Assembly (NCBI GenBank): GCA_963781785.1
Contig: CAWAHD010000005.1
Span: forward strand, 2,852,001 to 2,916,000
Direction: 5' to 3'
DNA: 64,000 nt
Origin: CAWAHD01 sp963781785
GTDB lineage: Bacteria; Planctomycetota; Planctomycetia; Isosphaerales; Isosphaeraceae
The position numbers and the translations under genes are program-made. The notes below the pieces were generated by a model, which did not search any database, was not told the origin of the DNA, and saw nothing but the letters and a program-made list of their open reading frames with translations. Positions 11,223 through 20,846 of the stretch are shown piece after piece. Positions within the stretch are counted from its first letter, which is position 1. Each line of letters begins with the position of its first letter.

Positions 11223-11349
11223 GTCGGTCGACTGCCTGACGGGGAACCCTGCCGGCGGTTGGCCCACGCAGAAACGGTCGACTTTCACCAGTGCGGACGA
11301 GGCAGCCCGCGGAACCGCATGTTTGGGTCAGCCGCCACGCCAATTGGTT

Positions 11350-11772
11350 CTAGCACTTTTCGCGTTTCAGAACCAACACGGTCAGGCCAGAACCCGCCTT
11401 CGGGAAATCCTTGGGTCGCGCGTCGCCTACTTCGCCGTGAACGATCTTCAGGGTGTCTCCATCGAGTTGGTAGATGCCCTTTCCGACGTTGCCGTCCATG
11501 TCCAAATCGATCTCCTTGGGTGTCTTCTTGGAGTCGAGCTCGAACGTGGCCTCCGTATTGCGATCTTTGTGCTTGGTCGTCAGCTTGTCCCCCGCGAATA
11601 TCAACTTGATATGCTGGATCAGCTCGTCCGGCAGGGGTTTGCCTTTGCGTTCACCAGAAACGATCGCCCAGGTCCCCTGAATCTTCTCCTGATCACCCAT
11701 AAGCTGTTTCTCCTTGGGCTTGTCTCCAGCCAGCAATAGGCTGTACGCTGCTACAAGTATGAACCGTTTCAC
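11350..11772 (-). CDS. TIGR03067-like lipocalin-type domain protein
   Basis: A small protein of 140 residues. The GTG start at 11772 is chosen because GGAGGT (11781-11786, read on the minus strand) lies eight bases upstream; the longer reading has no such site. Residues 1-16 are hydrophobic and signal-peptide-like. The body carries IQGTWAIVSGERKGKPLP, then LDSKKTPKEIDLD and GIYQLDGDTLKI, the pattern of the planctomycete TIGR03067 family. No enzymatic role is established for that family. It lies 101 bp downstream of the AraC-type regulator on the same strand, so co-transcription is possible. Confidence 0.8.
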   Translation of the reverse strand: MKRFILVAAYSLLLAGDKPKEKQLMGDQEKIQGTWAIVSGERKGKPLPDELIQHIKLIFAGDKLTTKHKDRNTEATFELDSKKTPKEIDLDMDGNVGKGIYQLDGDTLKIVHGEVGDARPKDFPKAGSGLTVLVLKREKC

Positions 11773-11873
11773 GCGTTGGCACCTCCGTAGATTTGGAACA
11801 CGTTTCCGGCCTGGCGGCCGAACCCAGTCCCCAGGTGCCATCAGCTTACTTCACGCGGTTTGTGTGAACTTCT

Positions 11874-12866
11874 TCAATCCTGCGGATTTCGACGGCCGCA
11901 GCTCTGGGCGCGAAACTGACGTGGGGACAGGCCGAAGCGTCTCCGGAACAGCCAGCTAAAGGATCCCAAGCTTTCGCAGCCGACAGCGAAACAAATCGAG
12001 GTGATGGGTTGGTCAGTCGCAACGAGGAATCTGCGGGCGGCAGTCAAACGGCACTCCTGGAGGAATTGCATCGGAGTCTGCTGGAACGCCAACTTGAACA
12101 TCCGATGAAAATGATAGGGCGATAAATGGGCGGCGTTGGCAGCCATCGCCACGCTCACGGGCTCGGCGTAGGTCGCACTGAGAAAGTCGCGCCCGCGATG
12201 GAGCCGTCGATAGAGTTCCGCCCGCGTGGACGGACGCTGACCGGGAAATCCGTCCACTTCCGCCCGGACACCGGTGCGCAGGTCAACCAGGGCAGCCGCC
12301 AGAGTGTAGAATTGATCCTCCAGCCAGGAGCGGCAAGCCGTGCGGGTTTGCAAACCACAATGGAGGCTGTGCAGAAGGGAACTAACCCGGCCGTTATTCG
12401 GATACAACCGTTCGTACCAATCCGTTGTTGGGAAGCGCGGCTCAATCTCATCGAGTTGTCGCCGCGCGGAAGTCGTGACGGAATCAGCGACGTGCTCTAC
12501 AAAGCCCCGCTGGAAGAACAGCGCCAAGGTTTCTGTGGTCGAGGGCCCCTGGAATTCCAGGGAGTACTCTTGCCCATGATTCAGAACCAGAAAGGAACCC
12601 TCAGTTACCAGGTGCCGCCCCTGCGGCGTTGCATAGAGCGCCGCTCCACGCACGACGGACTTGAGCGACAAAGTCGTGCGGTACTGTTGAACATGGTAGC
12701 GCTGCGCGATCCCATTCAAGAGGGCCGAGCAGTGCGCCAACTCCCGAGAGGGTGGATTAAAGCGGAATTGAAAGGCGCTCACGTCCAATTTCCATAGCCG
12801 AATGGTCGGGTTAACGACGCCAGATGACGGCCCATGCTCGAACCTGGCGACCCTGTCGCCCGTCAT
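11874..12866 (-). CDS. AraC-family transcriptional regulator
   Basis: A 330-residue DNA-binding regulator. The C-terminal 100 residues form the double helix-turn-helix of the AraC/XylS family: FLSATYAEPVSVAMAANAAH, then SPYHFHRMFKLAFQQTPMQF, then a second helix pair ending in GLSPRQFRAQS. The N-terminal 200 residues are a ligand-sensing type domain (GSFLVLNHGQEYSLEF) with no clear ligand assignment. Its likely target is unknown. The only close gene in the same direction is the TIGR03067-like gene downstream. Confidence 0.9.
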   Translation of the reverse strand: MTGDRVARFEHGPSSGVVNPTIRLWKLDVSAFQFRFNPPSRELAHCSALLNGIAQRYHVQQYRTTLSLKSVVRGAALYATPQGRHLVTEGSFLVLNHGQEYSLEFQGPSTTETLALFFQRGFVEHVADSVTTSARRQLDEIEPRFPTTDWYERLYPNNGRVSSLLHSLHCGLQTRTACRSWLEDQFYTLAAALVDLRTGVRAEVDGFPGQRPSTRAELYRRLHRGRDFLSATYAEPVSVAMAANAAHLSPYHFHRMFKLAFQQTPMQFLQECRLTAARRFLVATDQPITSICFAVGCESLGSFSWLFRRRFGLSPRQFRAQSCGRRNPQD

Positions 12867-13287
12867 TCCATTATCATTCTAAACCCCCAGCGCTCGGTTG
12901 ACTGCGCGTAGCCGATCTGCGTTCGCCGATAGTGGCCCTGCCTTCCGAGCAGGAGGGTTGTCCAAAGCCAGCCGTCAGCCTTCAGCGTCGCGGGCCCGCG
13001 ATCATTTGCGCAACACTGACACCAGTAACCTACTGGATTGCCATCTCACTGGACTGGGCGATCCGGACTCGCCGCTTGGCTGCCGTTCAGATCATCGGGG
13101 GCACCACCGGCGTCAGCCTCGTTTTCAGCGAGAGCCTCGCCTCCGCCGCGATTCTCGGTGTCCTTTTCCTGGTTGCGGGGGGCGCAGAGTTCGCCGTGGC
13201 TTCCCGGCGCAGACGGAGACGGATCCGACCCGTTCATGCTGAAATTCACCAACTTCGCGCGTAACAACTCGGTCAGAGAATGGGGCT
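12867..13287. other. Intergenic stretch, no supported gene
   Basis: About 420 bp between the AraC-type gene and the left border of the first insertion sequence. A weak 110-codon plus-strand frame and a 83-codon minus-strand frame exist, but neither has a recognisable family, a good ribosome site or consistent codon use. I see no tRNA or clear terminator. Confidence 0.6.
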
Positions 13288-13291
13288 CTAG

Positions 13292-15194
13292 CCCCAAAAC
13301 AAGCGTAAGAAAAAAAAGCGAAATTAGCTTACTGTTATGTGATCACTTCATTGGTCCAGGACGTACCTTCTACGGCTCAGGGGACGTCTGCCCCTGATAC
13401 CGCCCCGACTGAGTCTCCGACATCCCTCACCCGCTTTCTCTGTTTCTGTTAGTGGCCCACACGGATCGGGGCATCCGGACCCCGACTTCATCCGCTCGCC
13501 GTTCAGCATAGCCAGCATTCGTGCAGCCGCTCGACCAATCGCAGGAAAACCCCCTGCCATGGATTCCATGATAGCAGTCGGTAAAGCAAGCGTCGTCCGC
13601 CCCGCACGATCTGGCAGGGCATCTGGATAAATGCCGCACGGTATGTGGCGAACTCCATCCTCATCAGCGTCCGTTTCTCGGCCTCGTGCTTGACCTGATG
13701 CCGAGGCGACACGGGAACCAGTAGGGCGCTCCAGGCCTTGAGGCTCCACGCTAACGACCCCATCACCATGTACGCCCAGTTACTGACCAGGTTATCGACG
13801 GGCGTCGTCAGCGCTCGCACGCCGTTTTTGAGCTGGGCGATCAGGTTTTCCTGGTCGCAGCGATCGTTCGCCGAGAAGACGATCTCCTCCGCGGTCATCT
13901 CGCGATCATTGGTGATGTAAAAGAAGTAGCGATATTCTTCGAACAGTCGCATCTGCCCCTTGTCGACCTGCACCCGCTTGCGAAGAACGATCATTCGGTA
14001 ATTCTTTCTGCACGCAGTCGGCCGATATTCGAACTCCGCGACCATCTCCTCGAGCAGGTGGATATTCTCGTACCCTCGCTCGCGGACAAGCTCGGGTTTG
14101 AACCGCTCGGGCTTCTCGCGCGGCGTGGTCTTGATCCGGTACTGTGGCGGTCGTCTGAGAAGCCGGTACGAATTGGCCGGCAGCCCATCGGCTTCCGTCT
14201 TGAGGCCATCGGACGCGGCGTATCCGAAAATAAAGCGGATGTCGCCCGCATCATCCCACCGATCGAGATACCTGGTCTGGGCGAATTTGGTGTCCCCCCG
14301 CATCAGAATCTTGCGGAAGCCGGCTCGACGGCAAAGTGCGACGGCCTTGTCCAGGAAGATGTCCGCCCGCTCCTGCGAGGGGCGATTGCCGCTCCGGTTG
14401 AACAGGAACAACGGTTCAGCCGTGTTGGCCAGCGAGACCAAGAGCGGATGGTAGCCATATTGGCCGTCGTAGGTGAAATCCATCCCTTCCTTGCACTCGG
14501 CATCACTGGGCACGATGCTGCCATCGGCCTCGATGACCGCCTCCTCGAAGAACTCGGGCGGCTGAGAAGACCAGACTCGCAGTCGTGACTCATTGAAAAT
14601 GTCCATAAGGTTCAGGACATCAGTCTCGAAAAAGCGGCGGCAAAAATCCCCGGCCGTCGTTGGGTCGGGAATCCGCGTGGCCCCGAGTGCGTCGAGATAG
14701 ACCTCATCATTGCGCCGCAACTCCAGGTGCTCGATCCGTTCTCCGCCGGCGAGGCTGTTGAAGGCAATGTTCAGGACATGGTCGGATTCGTGGTACGGCC
14801 GATGCTGCTTGAGGAGGTGAAGGTTGCGGTCGATGTCCCTGACCAGTCCAATCTTCTGGGCCAGCAGCAGAATGGCTCCAATTCCGCCGGCACTGAGGCC
14901 CCGGACGCGATCGGCATACTCGTACTGGATATTCGTCGCGGTCATCATAGGCACAGACCGCTCGGGGCCGGGCGAGTTGTCCAGCCGTTTCTTGATTCGC
15001 CGTCGACCCTCTTGGAAGATTCTCTTCTTGCGTGCCACACGCTTTTTTCGGACAGTAGCACTCACTCGAAAGCCTCCTTGTTCTGGAATAGTGATCATGT
15101 GATTTCAGCTACATTATTCCAAAAACCTGCGAGGTTTTCGAGCTTTTTTCCAAAAATCGCTCCAGGCGAACTTTAAATCACGCTTGGTTGGGGT
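13292..15194 (-). mobile_element. Insertion sequence A, IS1380-like, bounded by CTAG
   Basis: A 1.9-kb element holding one transposase. Terminal inverted repeats are CCCCAAAACAAGCGT at 13292-13306 and the reverse complement of 15180-15194; 12 of 15 bases match. CTAG flanks both ends (13288-13291 and 15195-15198), consistent with a 4-bp target duplication, though CTAG is itself a palindrome. Size, repeat length and duplication length fit what is known of the IS1380 family. Confidence 0.75.
13503..15065 (-). CDS. IS1380-family DDE transposase
   Basis: A transposase of about 520 residues. Catalytic acidic residues are visible in VIEADGSIVPSD, in RGDTKF and in NDRCDQENLIAQLKNG, the last being the YREK-like/E region typical of IS4-superfamily enzymes. 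The start is set at GTG 15065 because AAGGAGG lies seven bases upstream of it; an in-frame ATG at 15098 lies upstream of that ribosome site and is less likely. The N-terminus is strongly basic (VRKKRVARKKR). The reading frame is intact, so the element may be active. Confidence 0.9.
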   Translation of the reverse strand: MSATVRKKRVARKKRIFQEGRRRIKKRLDNSPGPERSVPMMTATNIQYEYADRVRGLSAGGIGAILLLAQKIGLVRDIDRNLHLLKQHRPYHESDHVLNIAFNSLAGGERIEHLELRRNDEVYLDALGATRIPDPTTAGDFCRRFFETDVLNLMDIFNESRLRVWSSQPPEFFEEAVIEADGSIVPSDAECKEGMDFTYDGQYGYHPLLVSLANTAEPLFLFNRSGNRPSQERADIFLDKAVALCRRAGFRKILMRGDTKFAQTRYLDRWDDAGDIRFIFGYAASDGLKTEADGLPANSYRLLRRPPQYRIKTTPREKPERFKPELVRERGYENIHLLEEMVAEFEYRPTACRKNYRMIVLRKRVQVDKGQMRLFEEYRYFFYITNDREMTAEEIVFSANDRCDQENLIAQLKNGVRALTTPVDNLVSNWAYMVMGSLAWSLKAWSALLVPVSPRHQVKHEAEKRTLMRMEFATYRAAFIQMPCQIVRGGRRLLYRLLSWNPWQGVFLRLVERLHECWLC

Positions 15195-15198
15195 CTAG

Positions 15199-17299
15199 CC
15201 TGGATGCCCACGGATAAAAAAAAGCCTAACAGTTAGCCCGTACGCAGATTCATGCGTACATACGCTGGGCGTTAGTTTTCAGCTTTACACCACGCTCGTT
15301 CCGAGGCAACTGTCTGAGGCTACCCGAAAACGAGTTGCAACCGCCTGCGCCTAGCCAGGAGATGCGAGTTTCTGTCGTATCGTAACCGGCAGCGATGAGC
15401 AAGGGGTTATGGGCACGCTTCTGATACCGCACGACGATGTCCGATTCGGTCAGCGTCACCTGGGCCGTGGCATTCACGAAATCTTGGAACAGATGCCGCG
15501 ACTCGGCACGTTCGTAGCCGCGGCCGATGCGAACAGCCAACAGGCGGTACAGACTGCTGGCCATCAGGGTCAATTGCAGGTCGCAGTTAACCTTCATCGC
15601 CACGGCCGAGCTTAACGCGTCCATGTGAAAGAAGTCGATCCCATCGGCGATGCTGTTCTCGATGATCATCCGCTGGGCATACCGCTCGACCAAGCGAGCA
15701 GCGGTCCGGGTCAGTTGGTTGGTCACTAGGATCGTCGGCTCCTCATGTCCCAAATCGGTGATGATCACCTGACGCACTGGGCCGTCGTAACCGGCCAGAG
15801 TGGTCCGCCGATCGAGGATTCGCGGATGGTTGTACTCCCGCCCGATACTCTTCAACTCGATCCGCCGCCACGCGGAACTCGGCGTCCGGTCGATTTCTTG
15901 CATCAACCCCTTGGAGCGCCGGCGCAACGTAATGAACTGAATCCCGAGCCGGTTGAGTTCATGGAGATTGGCGTACGTCGTCAACTTCGAGTCGAAGATC
16001 AATTCCTGTGGATACTGCCCGGTCCGTTCCTTCCAGAACCGGACGAAGCGGCGGATCTCGTCGTTCTGCTCAGCCTTGCGCAACTCGCCGTTGGCATAGC
16101 AGAAGACCCGGGTGTCGGCGTCTTGCGCCAGGAAAGCCAGGATGCCTTTTTGCCGTCGACTTCGCTTGGAGATGTAGTGCTTCTCGACCAAGGCATCTTC
16201 GCCATGGAAGGGGATCGTATGGAAGTCCAGGTTGAAGGAACGACCGCGAGGCAGATTGAGCCGGCTCACGGCGTCGAACCAGCGGCGCATCAACTCCGGG
16301 TAGCAAACCGAGTCGATCCGGCAACTGTACTCGGTCAAGAACGATCGCTTGGGGATGACGTTCAAGCCCGCGAAGAGGGCCAGTCCCTGGTCCAGAACCC
16401 CGCTCATGATATGGCGGTGACGTGCTGTTCCGAACAGCTTCAAGGCCAAGAGCGATCGCATGGCGCAGCCGGACGGGATCATCTCCGATCCGGGGAATCC
16501 CGCAGCTTGGAGGATGCGATCCAAGGGGATCGCGGCCAATATCGGCAGGAAAAGGAACAAGCCGCCGAATTGCGTGTTGAACGAGCGCGGGCTCAAGTCG
16601 AGTTGCCGGACATCAGCGACACCGGCGGTGGTCGGTCGCGAACCTGGTGGACGCTCGTCATCGGCCCGGCGTGGCAAGCGAGCGAATCCTTCATCCTTGA
16701 GGATCTGGGCGACCGTGACCGGACTGAGGTGGTGGCCTTGGTGGGCCAGATCACGGCTGATATCGTAGATCGAGAGGTTCTGTTTGCGGAGGGCGATGAC
16801 GAGATCGCGTAGGGGATCGGATTTGGGTGCGGACTGGGGTCCCTTGGCAGGTGTGAGGAAGAATGGGCGGTGGGGATTCTGACGGAACTGATGGACCAGG
16901 ACGCGAAAGCTGCCTGGCGTGTAACCGAAACGGCGAGCCACCTCGACGCCGGGAACACCAGCGACGAAGAACGCGCGGAGGGCCTCGTACTGACGGTGAG
17001 TGGCGTTGGCGGGCTCGACGAAGACCCGGGCGACGTCAGTTAGTTCTTTGGGCTCACTCGTAAACATGCACCCCAAATCTCACTTTGGGGAGATCTCGTC
17101 AAGGCCAAGGAGTAAAATCGGAAAAACCAACGGGAAACTGGCGAAAACGAAATGATCAGCGAAGCTGGATGAGAGAACTACAGTCGTGGAAATCGGTACA
17201 TAGATAAACCAGACAACCTGCGGCAGTCCCACGACATAGCCGAAATACCATGGAAATGCACGGGGTTCTGTTACGCTTTTTTTGTCCTTGGCATCCAGG
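15199..17299 (-). mobile_element. Insertion sequence B, bounded by CTAG, abutting IS A
   Basis: A 2.1-kb element next to IS A. Terminal inverted repeats lie at 15199-15232 and 17268-17299. Both start (read inward) CCTGGATGCC, then a variable five to seven bases, an A-run, and GCxTAACAG. CTAG flanks both sides (15195-15198 and 17300-17303). The left CTAG is the same copy as the right border of IS A. A hairpin (CCCCAAA/TTTGGGG, 17071-17090) sits directly before the transposase start. The family is not certain; the transposase is an IS4-superfamily DDE type. Confidence 0.75.
15250..17067 (-). CDS. DDE transposase of insertion sequence B
   Basis: About 605 residues. The N-terminal part (residues about 25-130) contains helix-turn-helix-like segments (VPGVEVARRFGYTPGSFRVL; DISRDLAHQGHHLSPVTVAQ). 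The C-terminal part is an RNase H-like DDE domain with NLDFHTIPF, LIFDSKLTTY and MIIENSIADGIDFFHMD. ATG 17067 is preferred over an in-frame TTG nine bases earlier. The enzyme is unrelated in sequence to the transposase of IS A. The frame is intact. Likely role: transposition of its own element at CTAG targets. Confidence 0.85.
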   Translation of the reverse strand: MFTSEPKELTDVARVFVEPANATHRQYEALRAFFVAGVPGVEVARRFGYTPGSFRVLVHQFRQNPHRPFFLTPAKGPQSAPKSDPLRDLVIALRKQNLSIYDISRDLAHQGHHLSPVTVAQILKDEGFARLPRRADDERPPGSRPTTAGVADVRQLDLSPRSFNTQFGGLFLFLPILAAIPLDRILQAAGFPGSEMIPSGCAMRSLLALKLFGTARHRHIMSGVLDQGLALFAGLNVIPKRSFLTEYSCRIDSVCYPELMRRWFDAVSRLNLPRGRSFNLDFHTIPFHGEDALVEKHYISKRSRRQKGILAFLAQDADTRVFCYANGELRKAEQNDEIRRFVRFWKERTGQYPQELIFDSKLTTYANLHELNRLGIQFITLRRRSKGLMQEIDRTPSSAWRRIELKSIGREYNHPRILDRRTTLAGYDGPVRQVIITDLGHEEPTILVTNQLTRTAARLVERYAQRMIIENSIADGIDFFHMDALSSAVAMKVNCDLQLTLMASSLYRLLAVRIGRGYERAESRHLFQDFVNATAQVTLTESDIVVRYQKRAHNPLLIAAGYDTTETRISWLGAGGCNSFSGSLRQLPRNERGVKLKTNAQRMYA

Positions 17300-17495
17300 C
17301 TAGTATCGACGGTGCCTGGGCATCAGGCAAGCCGAGAGGGCGCCAGGGGCCCTGATGGCCCCGTTCCTTCTCGAACACGCATCGCCGCGCCGGTATGATG
17401 CCGGCTGTGGGCTCGAACGTGACCAAAAAAGGAATCTCATCCAGTCCTGTAACCTTTTCCGTCATTTGACAAGGTTATGACAGGGGAACCACCCG

Positions 17496-18119
17496 ATGAA
17501 CACGGTCTCGCCGCCTGATACCGAGAAGTTGATCGAGCTCACCGCCCGAGGCGATGCCAACGCGCGCGGGCAGTTATTGATCCGCCATCGCGAGAAACTG
17601 CTGAAGATGTTGGCCGTGCGACTGGATCCTCGGGTCGCCGCGCGGGTGGACGCCTCCGACGTCGTCCAGGAGGCCTTGGCCGAGGCCGCACAGCACCTCG
17701 ACGAGTTTCTGCAGACTCGACCGTTGCCATACTATGCCTGGCTACGACAGTTCGCCTGGGAACGACTGGTCATGCTGCACCGCCACCACATCCGCTCGAA
17801 GAAGCGGAGCGTAACCCGCGAGGAGGTCTGGTCCATTCGGCTGCCTGAGGATTCAGTGCTGCGCCTGGCCCGCCTGGTGGCTGGTGGCGCCAGCTCGAGC
17901 CCCAGCCAGGCCCTGATACGCAATGAACTGCGGGAGCGGCTCCGAGCCGCCCTGCGCGAGCTGGCTCCGCACGACCGTGAGATTCTGGTCATGCGCGACC
18001 TGGAGCACCTTTCGATTGCCGAGATCGCCGAGGTGCTGGGCCTGACCGAGGGGGCTGTCAAGGTCCGTCACCTCCGCGCCTTGAGGAGATTGCGAACCAT
18101 CCTGGGAGAGTCGCCATGA
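17496..18119 (+). CDS. ECF-type RNA polymerase sigma factor
   Basis: A 207-residue sigma-70 family factor. Region 2 is seen around RVDASDVVQEALAEAAQHLDEF; region 4 around LRELAPHDREILVMRDLEHL followed by the helix-turn-helix SIAEIAEVLGLTEGAVKVR. AGGGGA precedes the ATG at 17496. It ends with an ATGA overlap into the kinase at 18116, so the two are translationally coupled. Sigma factors paired with Ser/Thr kinases are a known planctomycete arrangement; the kinase probably controls or senses for the sigma factor (inference). Confidence 0.92.
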   Translation: MNTVSPPDTEKLIELTARGDANARGQLLIRHREKLLKMLAVRLDPRVAARVDASDVVQEALAEAAQHLDEFLQTRPLPYYAWLRQFAWERLVMLHRHHIRSKKRSVTREEVWSIRLPEDSVLRLARLVAGGASSSPSQALIRNELRERLRAALRELAPHDREILVMRDLEHLSIAEIAEVLGLTEGAVKVRHLRALRRLRTILGESP

Positions 18120-20785
18120 CCGGTGCCCTGCGCGTCCAGCCGCGCTCAGCCAGCAACACCGACTCGATCCAGGCGGAGCTGGTCGAGCAGTTCCTCCAGC
18201 GCCTCGAGGCGGGCGAGACGCTCGATCCGAGTGACTTTGCCGCCCAGTACCCGGAACACGCGGGGGCTCTGCGCCAGTTGCTCCCCGCGCTCCAGATGAT
18301 GGCCGAGCTGAGCCGCTCGGCGGCCCGGGATCGATCCAGCCCCCTGTCCGACGCGATCTCCGGCCCCGAGCTGGGCGTCGTGGGCGATTTCCGCATCTTG
18401 CGCGAAGTCGGCCGTGGCGGCATGGGGGTGGTGTACGAGGCCGAGCAGATGTCGCTGGGCCGCCGGGTGGCCTTGAAGGTCTTGCCCTGGGCCGCCGCGC
18501 TGGATTCCCGGCAGTTGCAGCGGTTCAAGAATGAAACGCACGCAGCGGCTAGCCTGCACCACAGGAACATTGTGCCGGTCTTCGGCGTCGGATGTGAGCG
18601 CGGCACCCACTACTACGCCATGCAGTATATCGATGGGCAAACGCTGGCCGCGGTGATCGGGGATTTGCGCCGCGGGAACGCGTGTGGCTGGACCGGTTTC
18701 ACCGTGGAACCGCGCGATCGCCGTGCAGAGCCATCCTCCGTTACGCCATCGAGCGCGGGGAAGGGCACGGAGCCGTCCACCGCGGCCGGTCTCGGGCGGT
18801 TCCGCGCGGCGGCGAGCCTGGGTATTCAGGCCGCCTTCGCGCTGGATCATGCACACGAGCTCGGCGTGGTGCATCGGGATATCAAGCCGGCCAACCTGCT
18901 CGTCGAATCGATTTCTCCCCGGGCGCTCCGGGGAGCGGGAGTCGAGGCGGAAGATGGGCGCTTATGGGTCACTGACTTCGGCCTGGCTCACTGCCGCCAG
19001 GGGCCAGTTGGGCTGACCGTCACCGGCGACCTCCTGGGCACGCTCCGCTACATGAGCCCGGAACAAGCCGTTGCTCAACCCACAGGCGTCGACCACCGTA
19101 CCGATATCTATTCACTCGGCGCGACCCTCTACGAGTTTCTGACGCTCGAACCCACGTTCGACGGCCATGACCGCCAGGAGCTGCTCCGGCAAATCGCGCT
19201 GGAGGAACCGAAGCCTTTGCGAAAGGTCAACAGGGCTATCCCCTCGGACCTGGAAACCATCGTCCAGAAGGCAATGGCCAAAAACCCCGCAGAGCGCTAT
19301 GCCACGGCCCGAGAACTCGCCAACGACCTGCAATGGTTCTTGAGGGACGAGCCGATCCCGGCCAGGCGGTCGACGCTGCTCAAACGCACGCGACGGTGGG
19401 CGCGAAGACACCGGCCGGTGATGCTCTCGGCGGCGGTGGCCTCGCTCGCCGCCTTGACCGTGCTGGCCGGCAGCATCGGCTGGATCATGCGCGACCGGTC
19501 CGCGCGGCGGACCAGGTTGACCGCCGACCTCCTGTCCGCCGTGGAAGAATCGCAGCGCCTTCAGAAGGAAGGTCTGTGGCCGCAAGCGCAGGCAGCAGCC
19601 GAGCGCGCTGAGGCCCTGATTCGCTTGGGCGCCGCCAATCCGGCTGAGGCCGAGCACGCGAGAGGTCTGCTGAGCAAGCGGGCCGACGAGCGGGCCGACG
19701 TTGCGTTGCTCGAGAGCCTCGAGGCCATCCGCCATCGGCAGGCCGACGTCAAGGACGACCATTTTGTCCTCAAGTATTCGCGTAAGGAGTATGAACAGGC
19801 TTTCAGAACGTATGGCTTGCACATGAGCGCGACGGCACCGGAGGAGGCGGCTCGTGTGCTTGGGCGCCGGCCTGGGCCGCTTCGCGCCACCCTTCTGGCG
19901 GCGCTGGACCACTGGTCGATCCTCGCGAGTTACGAAAAAGCCCCGGAGGCAGCCCGGCTCAAGCAGGTGCTTTCCCTGGCAGACTGCGACCCGAGGCGCC
20001 AGGGCGTGCGCTCTGCGCGCGCGAAAAATGACCGCCAGGCGATGGAGCGGCTGGCACACGAGGTCGATGCCGCCAAACAGCCGCCGGAATCACTGTTCGT
20101 CCTGGCAATCGGTCTGTTCCAGCGAGGTGCCGACGCCGCGGCACTGGCGCTCTTGAAGCGCGCCCAGCAAGCATTCCCGGGAGATTTCTGGATCAACCAC
20201 GACCTCGGGATCGCGATCAGCGATTGCCAGCCGCCGCAGCTCGATGAGGCCATTCGTTTCTTGACCGTGGCCGCGGCGGTGCGGCCCGACAGCCCTGGAG
20301 TGCGATACAACCTCGGCATTACACTGGCCCGCGTCGGGCGGCTGGACGAGGCGCTCGTCGCCTATCGACAGGCCATCGGCCTGAAACCGGACTATAGCAT
20401 GGCTCACTATGAGCTTGGCTTGCTTCTCGGCAAGCAGGGCCAGCTTGACGAGGCGATCGCCGCATGCCGGCGTGCCGTCGAGTTGAAGCCCGATCATGCC
20501 GACGCCCAGTACAGCCTCGGCGTTTTCCTTGCTCGCACGGGTCGACCCGACGCGGCGGTGGCTGCCTACCGCAAGGCCATCGAGTTGAAGCCCGATCATG
20601 CCGAGAGTCACTGCAACCTGGGCATTGCGCTCTGGCGAGAAGGGGAGCTCGCCCAGGCTCTGTTCAGCCTGGAGCGCGGCCATGAGCTGGGCTCGCGACG
20701 CAAGGACTGGCCCTATCCGTCGGCCCAGTGGGTGCGAGACTGCCGCCAGCAGCTCGAGTTCGAGCTCGATGGCCGGCTGCGATAA
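18116..20785 (+). CDS. Membrane Ser/Thr protein kinase with C-terminal TPR repeats
   Basis: An 889-residue Hanks-type kinase. The kinase domain starts near residue 91 with the glycine loop GRGGMGVVYEAE, then VALKVLPW (ATP lysine), HRDIKPANLL near 253 (catalytic loop) and DFGLA near 286. A roughly 45-residue insert lies before the catalytic loop (GNACGWTGF to GLGRF). One membrane helix at about 435-458 (VASLAALTVLAGSIGWIM). Residues about 725-860 are tetratricopeptide repeats (VRYNLGITLARVGRLDEAL; AHYELGLLLGKQGQLDEAI), likely facing outward for protein contacts. The first kinase residues overlap the sigma factor by 4 bp. All key residues are present, so activity is likely. Confidence 0.92.
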   Translation: MTGALRVQPRSASNTDSIQAELVEQFLQRLEAGETLDPSDFAAQYPEHAGALRQLLPALQMMAELSRSAARDRSSPLSDAISGPELGVVGDFRILREVGRGGMGVVYEAEQMSLGRRVALKVLPWAAALDSRQLQRFKNETHAAASLHHRNIVPVFGVGCERGTHYYAMQYIDGQTLAAVIGDLRRGNACGWTGFTVEPRDRRAEPSSVTPSSAGKGTEPSTAAGLGRFRAAASLGIQAAFALDHAHELGVVHRDIKPANLLVESISPRALRGAGVEAEDGRLWVTDFGLAHCRQGPVGLTVTGDLLGTLRYMSPEQAVAQPTGVDHRTDIYSLGATLYEFLTLEPTFDGHDRQELLRQIALEEPKPLRKVNRAIPSDLETIVQKAMAKNPAERYATARELANDLQWFLRDEPIPARRSTLLKRTRRWARRHRPVMLSAAVASLAALTVLAGSIGWIMRDRSARRTRLTADLLSAVEESQRLQKEGLWPQAQAAAERAEALIRLGAANPAEAEHARGLLSKRADERADVALLESLEAIRHRQADVKDDHFVLKYSRKEYEQAFRTYGLHMSATAPEEAARVLGRRPGPLRATLLAALDHWSILASYEKAPEAARLKQVLSLADCDPRRQGVRSARAKNDRQAMERLAHEVDAAKQPPESLFVLAIGLFQRGADAAALALLKRAQQAFPGDFWINHDLGIAISDCQPPQLDEAIRFLTVAAAVRPDSPGVRYNLGITLARVGRLDEALVAYRQAIGLKPDYSMAHYELGLLLGKQGQLDEAIAACRRAVELKPDHADAQYSLGVFLARTGRPDAAVAAYRKAIELKPDHAESHCNLGIALWREGELAQALFSLERGHELGSRRKDWPYPSAQWVRDCRQQLEFELDGRLR

Positions 20786-20846
20786 CGCGCTGACGCGGGA
20801 CACTGATTCTACCCGCAAACCCTGGCTGTGCTCCAGAGGCACAACC

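Noticed and set aside
10148..11239. Separate 363-residue gene after the giant protein
   Set aside because: Its first part is an Ig repeat continuing the giant protein and its last third is out of frame; treated as part of the broken tail.
12932..13264. Small membrane protein of 110 residues
   Set aside because: One weak hydrophobic stretch only, no ribosome site and no family; codon pattern not convincing.
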